This document shows, piece after piece, positions 35,423 to 45,362 of a DNA stretch of 64,000 nt. Each line of letters opens with the position of its first letter. Within the stretch, counting starts at the first letter, position 1. The notes under the pieces were generated by a model. It made no database searches. It worked only from the letters and a program-made list of their open reading frames with translations, and was not told where the DNA came from. Position numbers and translations under genes: made by a program. Source of the DNA: Amycolatopsis dendrobii (lineage in GTDB: Bacteria > Actinomycetota > Actinomycetes > Mycobacteriales > Pseudonocardiaceae); assembly GCF_014145675.1 (NCBI RefSeq), contig NZ_JACGZW010000003.1, positions 310,001 to 374,000 on the forward strand, written 5' to 3'.

Positions 35423-35607
35423 CCAACGAGCGAGGCACCCACACCGCCCCCGCACCCCGATACGAAGCCGCCCTGCGGTTCGGGGGTGCTTGTCAAGGCA
35501 TCTTTCCCGCCTTGACAAGCACCCCCGAACCGTCAGCACCATGAAAATTCGGGGTGCCCCACGCAACCCAAGACCGGGCCGATGTCGCCGCCAGGCGACG
35601 AGCCGAA
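35423..35607. repeat. Dispersed intergenic element, copy A (interrupted)
   Basis: Three blocks, 35423-35470, 35528-35567 and 35589-35607, match 59112-59219 nearly base for base and in the same order. Relative to the other copy, this one has two extra pieces: 57 bases (35471-35527) holding most of a perfect hairpin, and 21 bases (35568-35588). Both copies lie between convergent genes. Confidence 0.85.
35477..35531. repeat. 23-bp perfect hairpin inside the dispersed element
   Basis: Positions 35477-35499 pair perfectly with 35509-35531 around a 9-base loop. It is essentially the sequence absent from the second copy of the element, so it looks like a separately inserted hairpin. Confidence 0.85.
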
Positions 35608-35734
35608 CCACCCCAAACACGAGTAAGGGGGCCGACCACCAAGGCCGACCCCCGTCGCTTACCCAGTCTTCCCAAGACCGCGAAAACGCTGTCCCCGTGA
35701 ATCTCCCCTAGATCTCCCCGAGAAAATCCCCAGG

Positions 35735-36043
35735 TCAGGCGCAGTCGCGGCAGATCAGCCGGCCGCCGTTGTCCTCGGCGAGCCTGCTCCGGTGGTGCAC
35801 CAGGAAGCACACCGAGCAGGTGAACTCGTCCGCCTGCTTCGGCACGACCTTCACGGTCATGTCTTCCCCGGAGAGCCCGGAAAGGTCCGCGCCGGGAAGT
35901 TCGAAGTTCTCCGCGGTCGCGTCCTCGTCGACGTCGACGACGCCGGACTGGTTCTCGTTCCGCCGGGCCTTCAGCTCCTCCAACGAGTCTTCGGCCAGCT
36001 CGTCGGCTTCGCTGCGGCGCGGAGCGTCGTAGTCGGTAGCCAT
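35735..36043 (-). CDS. DUF4193 small zinc-binding protein
   Basis: A 102-residue protein starting MATDYDAPRRSEADELAED, then LKARRNENQSGVVDVDED, an FELPGADLSG stretch, VKVVPKQADEFTCSVCF and the C-terminal RLICRDCA. Four cysteines in two CxxC pairs suggest one zinc ion. It equals Rv2699c over its length as I recall it. An ATG four codons earlier is in frame, but the family starts at MATDYDAPRR. Function unknown. Confidence 0.92.
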   Translation of the reverse strand: MATDYDAPRRSEADELAEDSLEELKARRNENQSGVVDVDEDATAENFELPGADLSGLSGEDMTVKVVPKQADEFTCSVCFLVHHRSRLAEDNGGRLICRDCA

Positions 36044-36552
36044 GGTGTCCCTCACCCCTGCGATTCAGCGTGTCGTCCTGCACCGGTTCCGGAGGCGCCC
36101 GATACCGGTCGTGCCGCTGGTCAACGTTCCAGCGCCCCTGTTTGTGCCCGGCCCGCGAGTGACCCAGGTCTCAACCTGGTTGACCTCGTTCTGCGGCCGG
36201 AGCCCGGGAAGGGTAGCTCACCGCCGGGCGCGCCTCGCACCGAGTCGGACATTGCCGTCCCAGCGTCACCCGGGAGGGGGAACGCGCAGGTGAGACGCCT
36301 GTCCTCCGTTCGGGTTGCCCCGCCGTCGCAAACATCACCTCGCGGCCGAGTCCGCTTGCCCGCGCGGAGCCGTCCGTGGTGCGATCGCCACGGAGGGGCA
36401 TTACGCGGAATGGGTGAAGGTGACCCGCGACACCGCGCGCCGCGAACAGCGCCTAGGCTCACCGGCTACCACGCCGGTGCGTACGCTGGCGGTTACCGCG
36501 AGGCGCGGCGGGGCGACCGCGGCCGGTTCTGCGAGGGGAAGGGACGGGGCAG
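36044..36552. other. Divergent intergenic region, no gene seen
   Basis: This 509-base gap between DUF4193 and cei should hold both promoters. I see no frame with family features and no riboswitch I can name. A CCAGGT-CTCA-ACCTGG inverted repeat occurs near 36169-36184. Confidence 0.5.
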
Positions 36553-37236
36553 GTGGCGTCGGGGAACGGGTCGGGGAACCGTGGTGCGCGGCCTTATCGC
36601 AAGCACCGTCCGCTGCCCGCGTTGATAGTGATCGGCGTGCTCGCGCTCGGCGCGGTGTTCGTCTGGGTCAACGCCGTGGTCGGCCGCGGCGACATCGACG
36701 AGGCGGTGCGCTGCACCCCGGAGCCCAAGGCGCCGCCGGGAATCACCTACACGTCGGTCCCGCACAACGGTCTGGACGACCGCTCGCCGATGCCCCCGGA
36801 CAAGGTCGCGCTGAAGGTGCTCAACGCCAGCAGCACGCGCGGGCAGGGCAGCATCGCGACCAACGCGCTGCGCGACCTCGGCTTCACCGCGATCGGCGAT
36901 CCCGGCAACGACCCGGCGTACCCGAAAGGCGACGCGCGTTGCCGCGGCCAGATCCGGTACGGCGACAACGGCGCCGCCGCGGCCCGCACCGTCAGCCTGG
37001 TGATCCCCTGCGCGGAGCTGGTCCACGACACCCGCAAGGACGCCAGCGTCGACCTGGCCACCGGGAAGCTTTTCACCGACGTCCAGCCGCGCCCCGAGGC
37101 GGTCAAGATCCTCAAGCAGCTCACCGCCTGGTCGCAGGCGCACCAGGGCGGCGGCAGCAGCGAGCAGTCCGCCAGCCCCGGCGCGCCGGTGATCGACCAG
37201 ACGCTCCTGGCCTCGGCGCGCTCCGTCACCTGCTGA
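36553..37236 (+). CDS. cei: Cell-envelope integrity protein Cei (LytR_C domain)
   Basis: A 227-residue protein with one N-terminal membrane helix (residues 23-43, PALIVIGVLALGAVFVW), so the remainder is extracytoplasmic. The LytR_C domain follows (VALKVLNASSTRGQGSIATN then ALRDLGFTAIGDPGND). It corresponds to Rv2700 (cei), reported in M. tuberculosis to affect envelope integrity. Cys pairs (VRCTPE, ARCRG, VIPCAE, VTC) may form disulfides. GTG start after a purine-rich leader. Confidence 0.88.
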   Translation: MASGNGSGNRGARPYRKHRPLPALIVIGVLALGAVFVWVNAVVGRGDIDEAVRCTPEPKAPPGITYTSVPHNGLDDRSPMPPDKVALKVLNASSTRGQGSIATNALRDLGFTAIGDPGNDPAYPKGDARCRGQIRYGDNGAAAARTVSLVIPCAELVHDTRKDASVDLATGKLFTDVQPRPEAVKILKQLTAWSQAHQGGGSSEQSASPGAPVIDQTLLASARSVTC

Positions 37237-37241
37237 CTCCC

Positions 37242-37285
37242 TCGTGAGTGCTGATCACGGTTAGAACCGTGATCAGCACTCACGA
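37242..37285. repeat. Long palindrome (21-bp perfect arms, 2-base loop), family member 2
   Basis: Positions 37242-37262 pair perfectly with 37265-37285 around AG, directly after the cei stop and before the convergent suhB stop. The outer CGTGAGTG and inner ACGGTT/AACCGT resemble the palindrome at 4129-4174, while the centre of the arm differs but stays self-complementary. Confidence 0.85.
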
Positions 37286-37290
37286 CCAGT

Positions 37291-38127
37291 TCACACCTCT
37301 GCCGCGCCGCCCGCGGCCAACGCCGCGCGCAGCTCAGCCGCGATGCCCGGCGACACCGCGAACGTCGCGTCCTCCCCCAGGTCCGCCGCTTCGCCCGGCA
37401 GCAGCACGGTCGCGCCCGCTTCCTGCGCGATCAGCGCTCCGGCCGCCCAGTCCCAGCGGTGCAAGCCGTGCTCGAAGAATCCGTCCAGCCACCCGGCCGC
37501 GACAGCGCACAGGTCCAGCGAGGCCGCGCCCCGGCGGCGGATGTCGCGCACCTGCCCGACCAGATCCGCGGTCAGCTTGCCCTGCCGGACCCGGCGGTCC
37601 TGCGCGTAGGAGAACCCCATCCCGACGAGCGCCAGGTCCAGCCGGTCCGCCGCGGACACCGACAGCCGGTCGCCGTCGAGCCACGCACCGCCGCCGCGGA
37701 CGGCCGTCCAGCGCCGGCCGCTCACCGGCTCCACGACCGCTCCCGCGACCGAAACCCCGTCGATCTGCGCCGCGATCGACACCGCGAAGGTCGGCAGGCC
37801 GTAGAGGAAGTTGACGGTCCCGTCGATCGGATCGACCACCCAGGTGACCCCGCCGGCAGCGTCGCCGACCGCGCCGCCGCCTTCCTCGCCCAGCACCGGT
37901 TCCCCGGGCCGGATCCGCTCCAGCCGGGCGCGGACCAGTTCCTCCGACTCCCGGTCCACCGCGGTCACCACGTCGGTCTCCGCCGACTTCGTGTCCACGG
38001 CGACCTCGCCGCCGGACCGCATCCGCACCCACGCCGTCCGGACCAGGTGCGCGGCCTCGACCGCGACCTGTTCGGCGGTGTTTTTCAGGTCGTTCAGCAT
38101 CGCCTCGTCAACTCCCACGCCCGCCAT
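37291..38127 (-). CDS. suhB: Inositol-1-monophosphatase family protein
   Basis: A 278-residue Li+-sensitive-type phosphatase. Metal-site motifs are EEGGG near residue 82, [20 protein letters not shown] and the C-terminal [17 protein letters not shown]. It hydrolyses inositol-1-phosphate, giving inositol for phosphatidylinositol and mycothiol in actinobacteria. It sits at the Rv2701c position. The ATG at 38127 is one option; starts a few codons inside (MLNDLKN) are possible. It is divergent from ppgK. Confidence 0.92.
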   Translation of the reverse strand: MAGVGVDEAMLNDLKNTAEQVAVEAAHLVRTAWVRMRSGGEVAVDTKSAETDVVTAVDRESEELVRARLERIRPGEPVLGEEGGGAVGDAAGGVTWVVDPIDGTVNFLYGLPTFAVSIAAQIDGVSVAGAVVEPVSGRRWTAVRGGGAWLDGDRLSVSAADRLDLALVGMGFSYAQDRRVRQGKLTADLVGQVRDIRRRGAASLDLCAVAAGWLDGFFEHGLHRWDWAAGALIAQEAGATVLLPGEAADLGEDATFAVSPGIAAELRAALAAGGAAEV

Positions 38128-38191
38128 GTCACCACATCCGGTTAAAGTCTCCGCAGCAGACTTCTGAATCGTGCGAGAAGGGACCACGTCA

Positions 38192-38953
38192 GTGACGGCG
38201 ACCCGAGGTTTCGGAATCGACATCGGCGGCAGCGGGATCAAAGGCGCGCTGGTCGATTTGGAACAGGGACAGCTCATCGGGGACCGGCACCGGATCGAAA
38301 CGCCGCAGCCGTCGACGCCGGACGCGGTGGCGGACGTCGTCGCCGAAATCGTCCGGGCGGCGGAGTGGGACGGCCCGGTCGGCGTGACGCTTCCGGCGGT
38401 GGTCAAGAGGGGCACCGCGCACACCGCGGCCAACATCGACCACAAGTGGATCGGCACCGACGCCGAGGCGCTCTTCGCGAAGCGGCTCGGCAAGAGCGTC
38501 GGCGAGGTCACGATGCTCAACGACGCCGACGCCGCGGGCCTCGCCGAGATCCGCTTCGGCGACGCGGCCGCGCGCACCGGCGTGACCGCGCTACTCACCT
38601 TCGGCACCGGCATCGGCAGCGCGCTGTTCCACGACGGCAAGCTCGTGCCCAACACCGAATTCGGCCATCTGGAGGTCGACGGCCACGACGCGGAGAAACG
38701 CGCCGCCGCTTCGGTGAAGGACAACGAGGGCCTGTCGTATCCGCAGTGGGCCAAGCGGGTGCACCGGTACCTCTCGGTGCTGGAGAACCTGATCTGGCCG
38801 GACCTGTTCATCGTCGGCGGCGGCGTCAGCAAGAAGGCCGAGAAGTGGGTGCCGCTGCTGGACATCCGCACGCCGGTGGCCGTCGCGTCGCTGCAGAACA
38901 ACGCGGGCATCGTCGGGGCCGCCGCGGCCGCCGCGGAGGGCGCCGGGCACTGA
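38192..38953 (+). CDS. ppgK: Polyphosphate glucokinase
   Basis: A 253-residue ROK-fold kinase that phosphorylates glucose with polyphosphate or ATP. The phosphate-binding motif [16 protein letters not shown] opens the protein; [15 protein letters not shown] and the glucose-site [15 protein letters not shown] follow, and [16 protein letters not shown] lies near the end. I prefer GTG at 38192, with GAGAAGGG about 10 bases upstream, over GTG at 38171, which precedes that site. Position and order equal Rv2702. Confidence 0.93.
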   Translation: MTATRGFGIDIGGSGIKGALVDLEQGQLIGDRHRIETPQPSTPDAVADVVAEIVRAAEWDGPVGVTLPAVVKRGTAHTAANIDHKWIGTDAEALFAKRLGKSVGEVTMLNDADAAGLAEIRFGDAAARTGVTALLTFGTGIGSALFHDGKLVPNTEFGHLEVDGHDAEKRAAASVKDNEGLSYPQWAKRVHRYLSVLENLIWPDLFIVGGGVSKKAEKWVPLLDIRTPVAVASLQNNAGIVGAAAAAAEGAGH

Positions 38954-39049
38954 GCGAGGAGTCCGCGCCGGGTCTCGGAGCGGTCACCGCGAGGCGCCGG
39001 GAAGGGGGCCGGAGGGTGATCGCTTCGCGACGCAGTGGGCCGACGTCGT

Positions 39050-39055
39050 TACAAT
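39050..39055 (+). promoter_or_regulatory. Candidate -10 element of sigA
   Basis: TACAAT stands about 120 bases upstream of the sigA GTG, the best -10 match in the 220-base leader. No convincing -35 lies at the usual distance, so this is tentative. Confidence 0.35.
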
Positions 39056-39175
39056 GGAACACGGCGCAGGAGCTGCGGAGGTAAAACCGCAGGCCGAGGC
39101 GTGTTCCCCGAATGTGAGGCAGCTGAGGTGGCGACATCTCGGCTCGTCATGATCGACCGCTGCGAAAGGGCGTAA

Positions 39176-40606
39176 GTGGCAGCCGCAAGAACCGCAACCC
39201 GAGGCGGGACGAAGACAGCGACCGAAGCCGGCGAGCCGGCCGACGAGGCAGCCACCGGAGCGGCGAAGTCCCCGGCGCGCAAGACCGCCGCGAAGCCGGC
39301 GGGCGCGAAGAAGACTCCGGCCAAGAAGGCTCCGGCGAAGAAGGCCGCCGCGAAGGGTCCGAAGACCGACGACGGCGATCCCGACGGCCCGGTCGACCTC
39401 GACGAGGCCGAACTCGACAGCCCGGATCTGTCCGATCTCGAAGAGGTCGAGGTCGACGTCGTCGACGAGACGGTCAACGACGAGACCGACGACGACGATG
39501 ACGACGACTCCGAGGACGAGGCCGAAGCGACCGAGGGGGCCGCGGGAGCCGCGACGTCCACCGCCGCCCGCCGCCGCGCGAGTGCCGCCGAGAAGGGCGG
39601 CAAGTCCTCGGACAACCCGGACTTCGTGTGGGACGAGGAGGAGTCCGAGGCGCTGCGCCAGGCGCGCAAGGACGCCGAGCTCACCGCGTCGGCCGACTCG
39701 GTCCGCGCCTACCTCAAGCAGATCGGCAAGGTCGCGCTGCTGAACGCCGAGGAGGAGGTGGAGCTCGCCAAGCGGATCGAGGCCGGGCTCTACGCCGCCG
39801 AGCGCGTGCGCACCGCCGAGGAGGAGGGCGAGAAGCTCGTCACCCAGATGCGCCGCGACCTCAAGTGGATCGTGCGCGACGGCGAGCGGGCCAAGAACCA
39901 CCTGCTGGAGGCGAACCTCCGGCTCGTCGTGTCGCTGGCCAAGCGCTACACCGGCCGCGGCATGGCGTTCCTGGACCTGATCCAGGAGGGCAACCTCGGC
40001 CTGATCCGCGCGGTGGAGAAGTTCGACTACACCAAGGGCTACAAGTTCTCCACGTACGCCACGTGGTGGATCCGCCAGGCGATCACCCGCGCGATGGCCG
40101 ACCAGGCGCGCACCATCCGCATCCCGGTGCACATGGTCGAGGTCATCAACAAGCTCGGCCGCATACAGCGCGAACTCCTCCAGGACCTCGGCCGCGAGCC
40201 GACGCCCGAGGAGCTCGCCAAGGAAATGGACATCTCGCCGGAGAAGGTCCTGGAGATCCAGCAGTACGCGCGCGAGCCGATCTCGCTGGACCAGACCATC
40301 GGCGACGAGGGCGATTCGCAGCTCGGCGACTTCATCGAAGACTCCGAAGCGGTCGTCGCGGTCGACGCGGTGTCGTTCACGCTGCTGCAGGACCAGCTCC
40401 AGTCGGTGCTGCAGACGCTGTCCGAGCGCGAGGCGGGCGTGGTCCGGCTGCGCTTCGGCCTCACCGACGGCCAGCCGCGCACCCTCGACGAGATCGGCCA
40501 GGTCTACGGGGTCACGCGCGAGCGGATCCGGCAGATCGAGTCGAAGACGATGTCGAAGCTGCGCCACCCGTCGCGCTCGCAGGTGCTGCGCGACTACCTG
40601 GACTGA
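39176..40606 (+). CDS. sigA: Principal RNA polymerase sigma factor (SigA/HrdB, sigma-70 group 1)
   Basis: A 476-residue sigma factor. The first 160 residues are low complexity: a Lys/Ala/Pro-rich stretch like histone tails ([16 protein letters not shown]) and then a strongly acidic part with [11 protein letters not shown]. Region 1.2 starts near [16 protein letters not shown]; region 2 has [17 protein letters not shown] and [16 protein letters not shown]; region 3 is present; region 4 has [19 protein letters not shown]. All regions are intact. GAAAGGG precedes the GTG. Directly downstream of ppgK, as in other actinobacteria. Confidence 0.97.
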   Translation: MAAARTATRGGTKTATEAGEPADEAATGAAKSPARKTAAKPAGAKKTPAKKAPAKKAAAKGPKTDDGDPDGPVDLDEAELDSPDLSDLEEVEVDVVDETVNDETDDDDDDDSEDEAEATEGAAGAATSTAARRRASAAEKGGKSSDNPDFVWDEEESEALRQARKDAELTASADSVRAYLKQIGKVALLNAEEEVELAKRIEAGLYAAERVRTAEEEGEKLVTQMRRDLKWIVRDGERAKNHLLEANLRLVVSLAKRYTGRGMAFLDLIQEGNLGLIRAVEKFDYTKGYKFSTYATWWIRQAITRAMADQARTIRIPVHMVEVINKLGRIQRELLQDLGREPTPEELAKEMDISPEKVLEIQQYAREPISLDQTIGDEGDSQLGDFIEDSEAVVAVDAVSFTLLQDQLQSVLQTLSEREAGVVRLRFGLTDGQPRTLDEIGQVYGVTRERIRQIESKTMSKLRHPSRSQVLRDYLD

Positions 40607-40624
40607 GCTTCTCCGGTTCCGGCG

Positions 40625-40662
40625 AGAAACCCCGCCCCGCACTACGCGGCGGCGGGGTTTCT
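40625..40662 (+). terminator. Hairpin terminator after sigA
   Basis: A 12-bp stem, 40625-40636 with 40651-40662, and a 14-base loop, 19 bases after the sigA stop. Confidence 0.8.
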
Positions 40663-41208
40663 GCGTTTACCGACAACGCCGCGCGGCATCGCCCCGGCAT
40701 TTCCGCGAAATCCTTCCTTCGCTGACCACAGTGGACCCAGGACAAGTCCCGAAAACCCGGAGACACCGGGTCCCGATGCGAATTACGCTGCGGCGCAAGA
40801 GTAATCCGCGCGTGAATCCCGGCGAGTGAACGTGCACCCGAACGTGCACCGCCGGAGCCGCGGGCTTTGCACGCGTGTCCGTTTCCTGTTCACAACCGTT
40901 CACCCGGAACCCCGGAACCGTTCCGGAATACTCATCGCCGGTGCACAGTCGCGCACCCACCGCGACACTGGGACCCGGGCAAGAGGCTAAAGTTGGTTGT
41001 TCTCCGCAGATGCGCGGAAATCGTGATTGTTTGGTTGCCTGAAAACGAAGATCGCAACGAGTGATCGCCATTAAGCTGCGCCCACAACGAGCGTCAGTAT
41101 TGGAAGGCAGCACCGCCCAGTGTTTTCGACGAAAACTCAATCGCGAGCGAGCCAGGGATGCCCGGCGGCGCGGAGCGGATCCTCCGGCCCCGGTGAAGCG
41201 AGGCAACT
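40663..41208. other. Long leader region of the peptide-transport operon, no gene seen
   Basis: About 545 bases before the first permease gene. The stretch 40990-41110 is AT-richer than its surroundings and is the likeliest place for the operon promoter. I see no coding frame with family features. Confidence 0.5.
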
Positions 41209-42186
41209 GTGATCGGGTTCCTCCTCCGCAGACTCGTCAACTACATCGCCCTGTGCCTCGTCGCGACCTTCGCGGCGTTCTCCTTGGCGTCGCTGTCGTT
41301 CAGCCCGCTGGACGCGCTCAAGCTGCGCAATCCGCCGGCTCCGCAGGCGACCATCGACGCCAAGGCCGCCGAACTGCACCTGGACCAGGCGATCCCGCAC
41401 CGGTTCTTCACCTGGCTGGGCGGCGTGTTCCAGGGCGACTTCGGCCGCACGGTCGCCGATCAGGCGATCACCGACGAACTGTTCCGCCGCGCGGGCGTGA
41501 GCCTGCGGCTGTTCCTGCTCGGGATCACGATCGGCATCATCATCGGCGTGCTGGTCGGCGTGATCAGCGCGATCCGCCAGTACAAGATCAGCGACTACAT
41601 CGCCACCACGTTCTCCTTCGTGGTGCTGTCGACGCCGGTGTTCGTGATCGCCACCATCCTCAAGGCGGGCGCGCAGTCGGTCAACGACAACCTGCTCGAC
41701 GGCTACCAGTTCTTCATCGTGCAGGGCGAGGGCGGCGCGGTCGACGGCGGTTTCGGCGACGTCCTGCTCGACCGGCTGCAGCACATCATCGTGCCGACCC
41801 TGGCGATCGTGCTGACCCAGGTCGCCTACTACAGCCGCTACCAGCGTTCGGCGATGCTCGACGTGCTCGGCTCGGACTTCCTGCGCACCGCGCAGGCCAA
41901 GGGCCTCACCCGCAGGCGCGCGCTGTTCAAGCACGGCCTGCGCACCGCGCTGATCCCGATGGCGACGCTGTTCGCGTTCGGCTTCGGCCTGCTCATCACC
42001 GGCGGCGTCTTCACCGAGAAGATCTTCGGCTGGTACGGCATGGGCGACTGGCTGGTGACCGGCATCCAGAAGCAGGACACCAACATCGTCACCACCGTGA
42101 CCCTGTTCATCGCGATCTGCGTGCTGCTCGCCGGCTGGCTCGCGGACGTGCTCTACGCCGCGCTCGACCCGAGGGTGAGGATCTGA
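41209..42186 (+). CDS. Oligopeptide/dipeptide ABC transporter permease, DppB/OppB type
   Basis: A 325-residue inner-membrane subunit with six helices. It opens with the family's [21 protein letters not shown] and carries the EAA loop region [20 protein letters not shown] that contacts the ATPase. It forms the channel with the next permease. GTG start; the following gene overlaps the stop by one base (TGATG). Confidence 0.93.
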   Translation: MIGFLLRRLVNYIALCLVATFAAFSLASLSFSPLDALKLRNPPAPQATIDAKAAELHLDQAIPHRFFTWLGGVFQGDFGRTVADQAITDELFRRAGVSLRLFLLGITIGIIIGVLVGVISAIRQYKISDYIATTFSFVVLSTPVFVIATILKAGAQSVNDNLLDGYQFFIVQGEGGAVDGGFGDVLLDRLQHIIVPTLAIVLTQVAYYSRYQRSAMLDVLGSDFLRTAQAKGLTRRRALFKHGLRTALIPMATLFAFGFGLLITGGVFTEKIFGWYGMGDWLVTGIQKQDTNIVTTVTLFIAICVLLAGWLADVLYAALDPRVRI

Positions 42187-43193
42187 TGGCCGCCCCATTG
42201 AACGAGGCCGACCTCGCCGACTCGGCTGTCGCCGCCACCGAAACGGAAACCGAGCAGCAGACCGGGAAGTCCTCCAGTCGCGGCAGGCTCGTCGCCCGCC
42301 GGTTCTTCCGCAACAAACTCGCGCTGGTCGGGCTCGTCGTCATCCTGCTGTTCTACGTGCTGGCGTTCACCTACAGCTGGTATTCGCCGTGGGGCTACGA
42401 CGAACTCGACCCGGCCGCGACGCTGATGCCGCCGGACGGCACGCACTGGTTCGGCACCAACCAGATCGGCGGCGACATGTTCGCGCAGACCATGCGCGGA
42501 CTGCAGAAGTCGCTCACCATCGGCCTGCTGGCCGCGCTGTTCTCCACCGGCGTGGCCTCGATCGTCGGCTCCGCGGCGGGCTACTTCGGCGGCTGGACCG
42601 ACCGGGTGTCCATGTGGGTCGTCGACCTGCTGCTGATCCTGCCGCCGTTCCTGATCATCTCGATCCTGTCGCCCGCTTTCCGCGGCAAGACCTGGCTGAT
42701 CCTGGTCGGCCTGATCGCGCTGTTCCAGTGGATGATCACCGCGCGCATCGTCCGCGGCATGACGCTGACGCTGCGCGAGCGCGAGTTCGTGAAGGCCGCC
42801 AAGTTCATGGGCCAGTCCCCGTGGCGGATCATCTTCAAGCACATCGTGCCGAACATGGCTTCGCTGCTGATCATCGACGCGACGATCAACGTCGGCGTCG
42901 CGATCATCATGGAGACGTCGCTGTCGTTCTTCGGCTTCGGAGTGCAGGCGCCGGACGTTTCGCTGGGCACGCTGATCTCGGCGGGCTCCGACGCGGTCCG
43001 CACGTTCCCGTGGCTGTTCTACATCCCGGCCGGCTTCCTGGTGTTCACCGTGCTCGCGGTGAACTTCGTCGGCGACGGCCTGCGCGACGCGCTCGACCCG
43101 TCGTCCAGCCGTTCGCGGCGCAAGGAACGCAAGCGGATCGAAGAAAAGACCAAGTCGAGCGCCTCGACGCAACCTGTGGGAGCAGAAGCATGA
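42186..43193 (+). CDS. Oligopeptide/dipeptide ABC transporter permease, DppC/OppC type
   Basis: A 335-residue second permease with an extended polar N-terminus (45 residues) before the first helix. It has the OppC pattern [19 protein letters not shown] and the ATPase-coupling loop [20 protein letters not shown]. The C-terminal tail is basic ([16 protein letters not shown]). ATG overlaps the previous stop, and its own stop overlaps the ATPase start (ATGA). Confidence 0.93.
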   Translation: MAAPLNEADLADSAVAATETETEQQTGKSSSRGRLVARRFFRNKLALVGLVVILLFYVLAFTYSWYSPWGYDELDPAATLMPPDGTHWFGTNQIGGDMFAQTMRGLQKSLTIGLLAALFSTGVASIVGSAAGYFGGWTDRVSMWVVDLLLILPPFLIISILSPAFRGKTWLILVGLIALFQWMITARIVRGMTLTLREREFVKAAKFMGQSPWRIIFKHIVPNMASLLIIDATINVGVAIIMETSLSFFGFGVQAPDVSLGTLISAGSDAVRTFPWLFYIPAGFLVFTVLAVNFVGDGLRDALDPSSSRSRRKERKRIEEKTKSSASTQPVGAEA

Positions 43194-45322
43194 GCGCCGC
43201 ACTCGAATTGAGCGCGGAAACGGGCAAGCCCACCGGCACCGTGCTCGAGGTCTCCGACCTCGAAGTGTCCTTCCCGTCCGAGTCCGGCCGCGTGCACGCG
43301 GTGCGCGGCCTGAACTACCAGGTCGCGGCCGGCGAGGTGCTCGGCATCGTCGGCGAGTCCGGTTCGGGCAAGTCGGTGTCGTCGCTCGCGGTGATGGGGC
43401 TGCTGCCCCCGCAGGCGCGGGTGTCGGGCTCGATCCGGTTCCAGGACAGCGAATTGATCGGCAAGTCCGACGTCGAGCTGTCGAAGATCCGCGGCAAGAA
43501 GATCTCGATGGTCTTCCAGGACCCGCTGTCCGCGCTGACCCCGGTGTACACCGTCGGGGCGCAGATCGCCGAAGCGCTGCTGGTGCACGGCAAGGGCACG
43601 ATCACCAAGCAGCAGGCGAACAACCGCGCGGTCGAGCTGCTCGACCTGGTCGGCATCCCGAACGCGGCGGCGCGGGCGAAGGCGTTCCCGCACGAGTTCT
43701 CCGGCGGCATGCGCCAGCGCGCGGTGATCGCCATCGCGATCGCCAACGACCCGGACCTGATCATCGCCGACGAGCCGACCACCGCGCTCGACGTGACGGT
43801 GCAGGCGCAGGTGCTGGAGGTGCTCAAGACCGCGCAGGAGGTCACCGGCGCCGGCATCGTGATCATCACGCACGACCTCGGCGTGGTCGCCGGGTTCGCC
43901 GACCGGCTGATGGTGATGTACGCCGGGCGCGCGGTCGAACAGGGTCCGGTCGAGACGATCTACGCCCAGCCGCGGATGCCGTACACGCTGGGCCTGCTCG
44001 GTTCGATCCCCCGCGTCGACGCGCGGGAGAAGCAGCCGCTGGTGCCGATCGAGGGCCAGCCGCCGTCGCTGGTGAACCTGCCGCAGGGCTGCCCGTTCGC
44101 GCCGCGCTGCCCGCTGGCGATCGACGCATGCCGCACGGCCGAGCCGGAACTGTTCACGATCACGCCGGGCAACCCGAACGCGCCGGTCGACACGACGCAC
44201 CGGGCCGCCTGCATCCGCACCGAAGAACTCGCCCGTCCCGAAGCGGACGCCGCCGAGGTCTACGGCGCGGAGGTGATCGAGGAGGCCGCGGTCGCGTCCC
44301 TGCCGCGCACCCAGCGCTCGACCGTGCTGGACGTGCAGGACCTGCAGAAGCACTACGCGGTCAGCAAGGGCACCGTCTTCAAGCGCAAGGTCGGCGTCGT
44401 GCGCGCGGTCGACGGGATCACCTTCGACATCGTCGAGGGCGAAACCCTCGGCCTGGTCGGCGAATCCGGCTGCGGCAAGTCGACCACGCTGATGGAGATC
44501 CTCGAACTGGCGGCCCCGTCGCACGGTTCGGTCGCGGTGCTCGGCAAGGACGTGGCGAAGCTCGCGGGCAAGGACCGCAAGTCGATCCGCCGCGACCTCC
44601 AGGTGGTCTTCCAGGACCCGATGGCCGCGCTCGACCCCCGGCTGCCGATCGGCGACATCATCGCCGAGCCGATGGTGACGCACGGGTTCTCGAAGGAGCG
44701 CATCGACCAGCGGGTGCCGGAACTGCTCGGGCTGGTCGGGCTGCGCCCCGAGCACGCCGACCGGTACCCGGCGGAGTTCTCCGGCGGGCAGCGCCAGCGC
44801 ATCGGCATCGCGCGGGCGCTCGCGCTGGAGCCGAAGCTGATCGTGCTCGACGAGCCGGTGTCCGCGCTCGACGTGTCGATCCAGGCCGGCGTGATCAACC
44901 TGCTGGACGAACTGAAGGCCAAGCTGGGCCTGTCGTACCTGTTCGTGGCGCACGACCTGTCGGTGGTCCGGCACATCGCCGACCGCGTGGCCGTGATGTA
45001 CCTCGGCAAGATCGTGGAGATCGGCGACGTCCGCACGGTGTTCGAGGCGCCGCAGCACCCGTACACGCAGGCGCTGCTGTCCGCGATCCCGATCCCGGAC
45101 CCGGCCAAGGAACGCGAGCGCGGCCGGATCATCCTCACCGGCGACCTGCCCAGCCCGGCGAATCCGCCGTCGGGCTGCCGGTTCCGCACCCGGTGTTTCG
45201 TCTTCTCCCAACTGTCCGAAGAGGACAAGCGCAAGTGCGTCGACGTCGAGCCCCCGCGCGAATCCCGCGCCGAGGACCACGACGTCGCGTGCCACTATGC
45301 CAGAACCCGCGAAGTTGTGTAG
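43190..45322 (+). CDS. Fused DppD-DppF ABC ATPase for peptide transport
   Basis: A 710-residue protein holding two complete ABC ATPases in one chain. First half: Walker [11 protein letters not shown], signature [14 protein letters not shown], Walker [14 protein letters not shown]. Second half (from about residue 380): [37 protein letters not shown]. Each is followed by the Cys-rich oligopeptide-transporter C-terminal motif ([15 protein letters not shown] and [11 protein letters not shown]), which may bind Fe-S. In many bacteria these are separate DppD and DppF genes; fusion is frequent in actinobacteria. Confidence 0.95.
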   Translation: MSAALELSAETGKPTGTVLEVSDLEVSFPSESGRVHAVRGLNYQVAAGEVLGIVGESGSGKSVSSLAVMGLLPPQARVSGSIRFQDSELIGKSDVELSKIRGKKISMVFQDPLSALTPVYTVGAQIAEALLVHGKGTITKQQANNRAVELLDLVGIPNAAARAKAFPHEFSGGMRQRAVIAIAIANDPDLIIADEPTTALDVTVQAQVLEVLKTAQEVTGAGIVIITHDLGVVAGFADRLMVMYAGRAVEQGPVETIYAQPRMPYTLGLLGSIPRVDAREKQPLVPIEGQPPSLVNLPQGCPFAPRCPLAIDACRTAEPELFTITPGNPNAPVDTTHRAACIRTEELARPEADAAEVYGAEVIEEAAVASLPRTQRSTVLDVQDLQKHYAVSKGTVFKRKVGVVRAVDGITFDIVEGETLGLVGESGCGKSTTLMEILELAAPSHGSVAVLGKDVAKLAGKDRKSIRRDLQVVFQDPMAALDPRLPIGDIIAEPMVTHGFSKERIDQRVPELLGLVGLRPEHADRYPAEFSGGQRQRIGIARALALEPKLIVLDEPVSALDVSIQAGVINLLDELKAKLGLSYLFVAHDLSVVRHIADRVAVMYLGKIVEIGDVRTVFEAPQHPYTQALLSAIPIPDPAKERERGRIILTGDLPSPANPPSGCRFRTRCFVFSQLSEEDKRKCVDVEPPRESRAEDHDVACHYARTREVV

Positions 45323-45362
45323 CCACAATCCGTTGGCACACCAGAAGAAGGAAGGTAAACAC

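Noticed and set aside
35215..35734. CRISPR array in the repeat-rich gap
   Set aside because: The 30-bp units are directly adjacent without spacers and no cas genes are present.
36044..36552. Riboswitch or small RNA in the long divergent gap before cei
   Set aside because: I could not match it to a known riboswitch consensus and saw no convincing stem set; recorded only as an empty gap.
40663..41208. Short plus-strand frames before the peptide-transport operon as leader peptides
   Set aside because: No ribosome sites, repeats of regulatory codons or conserved features visible.
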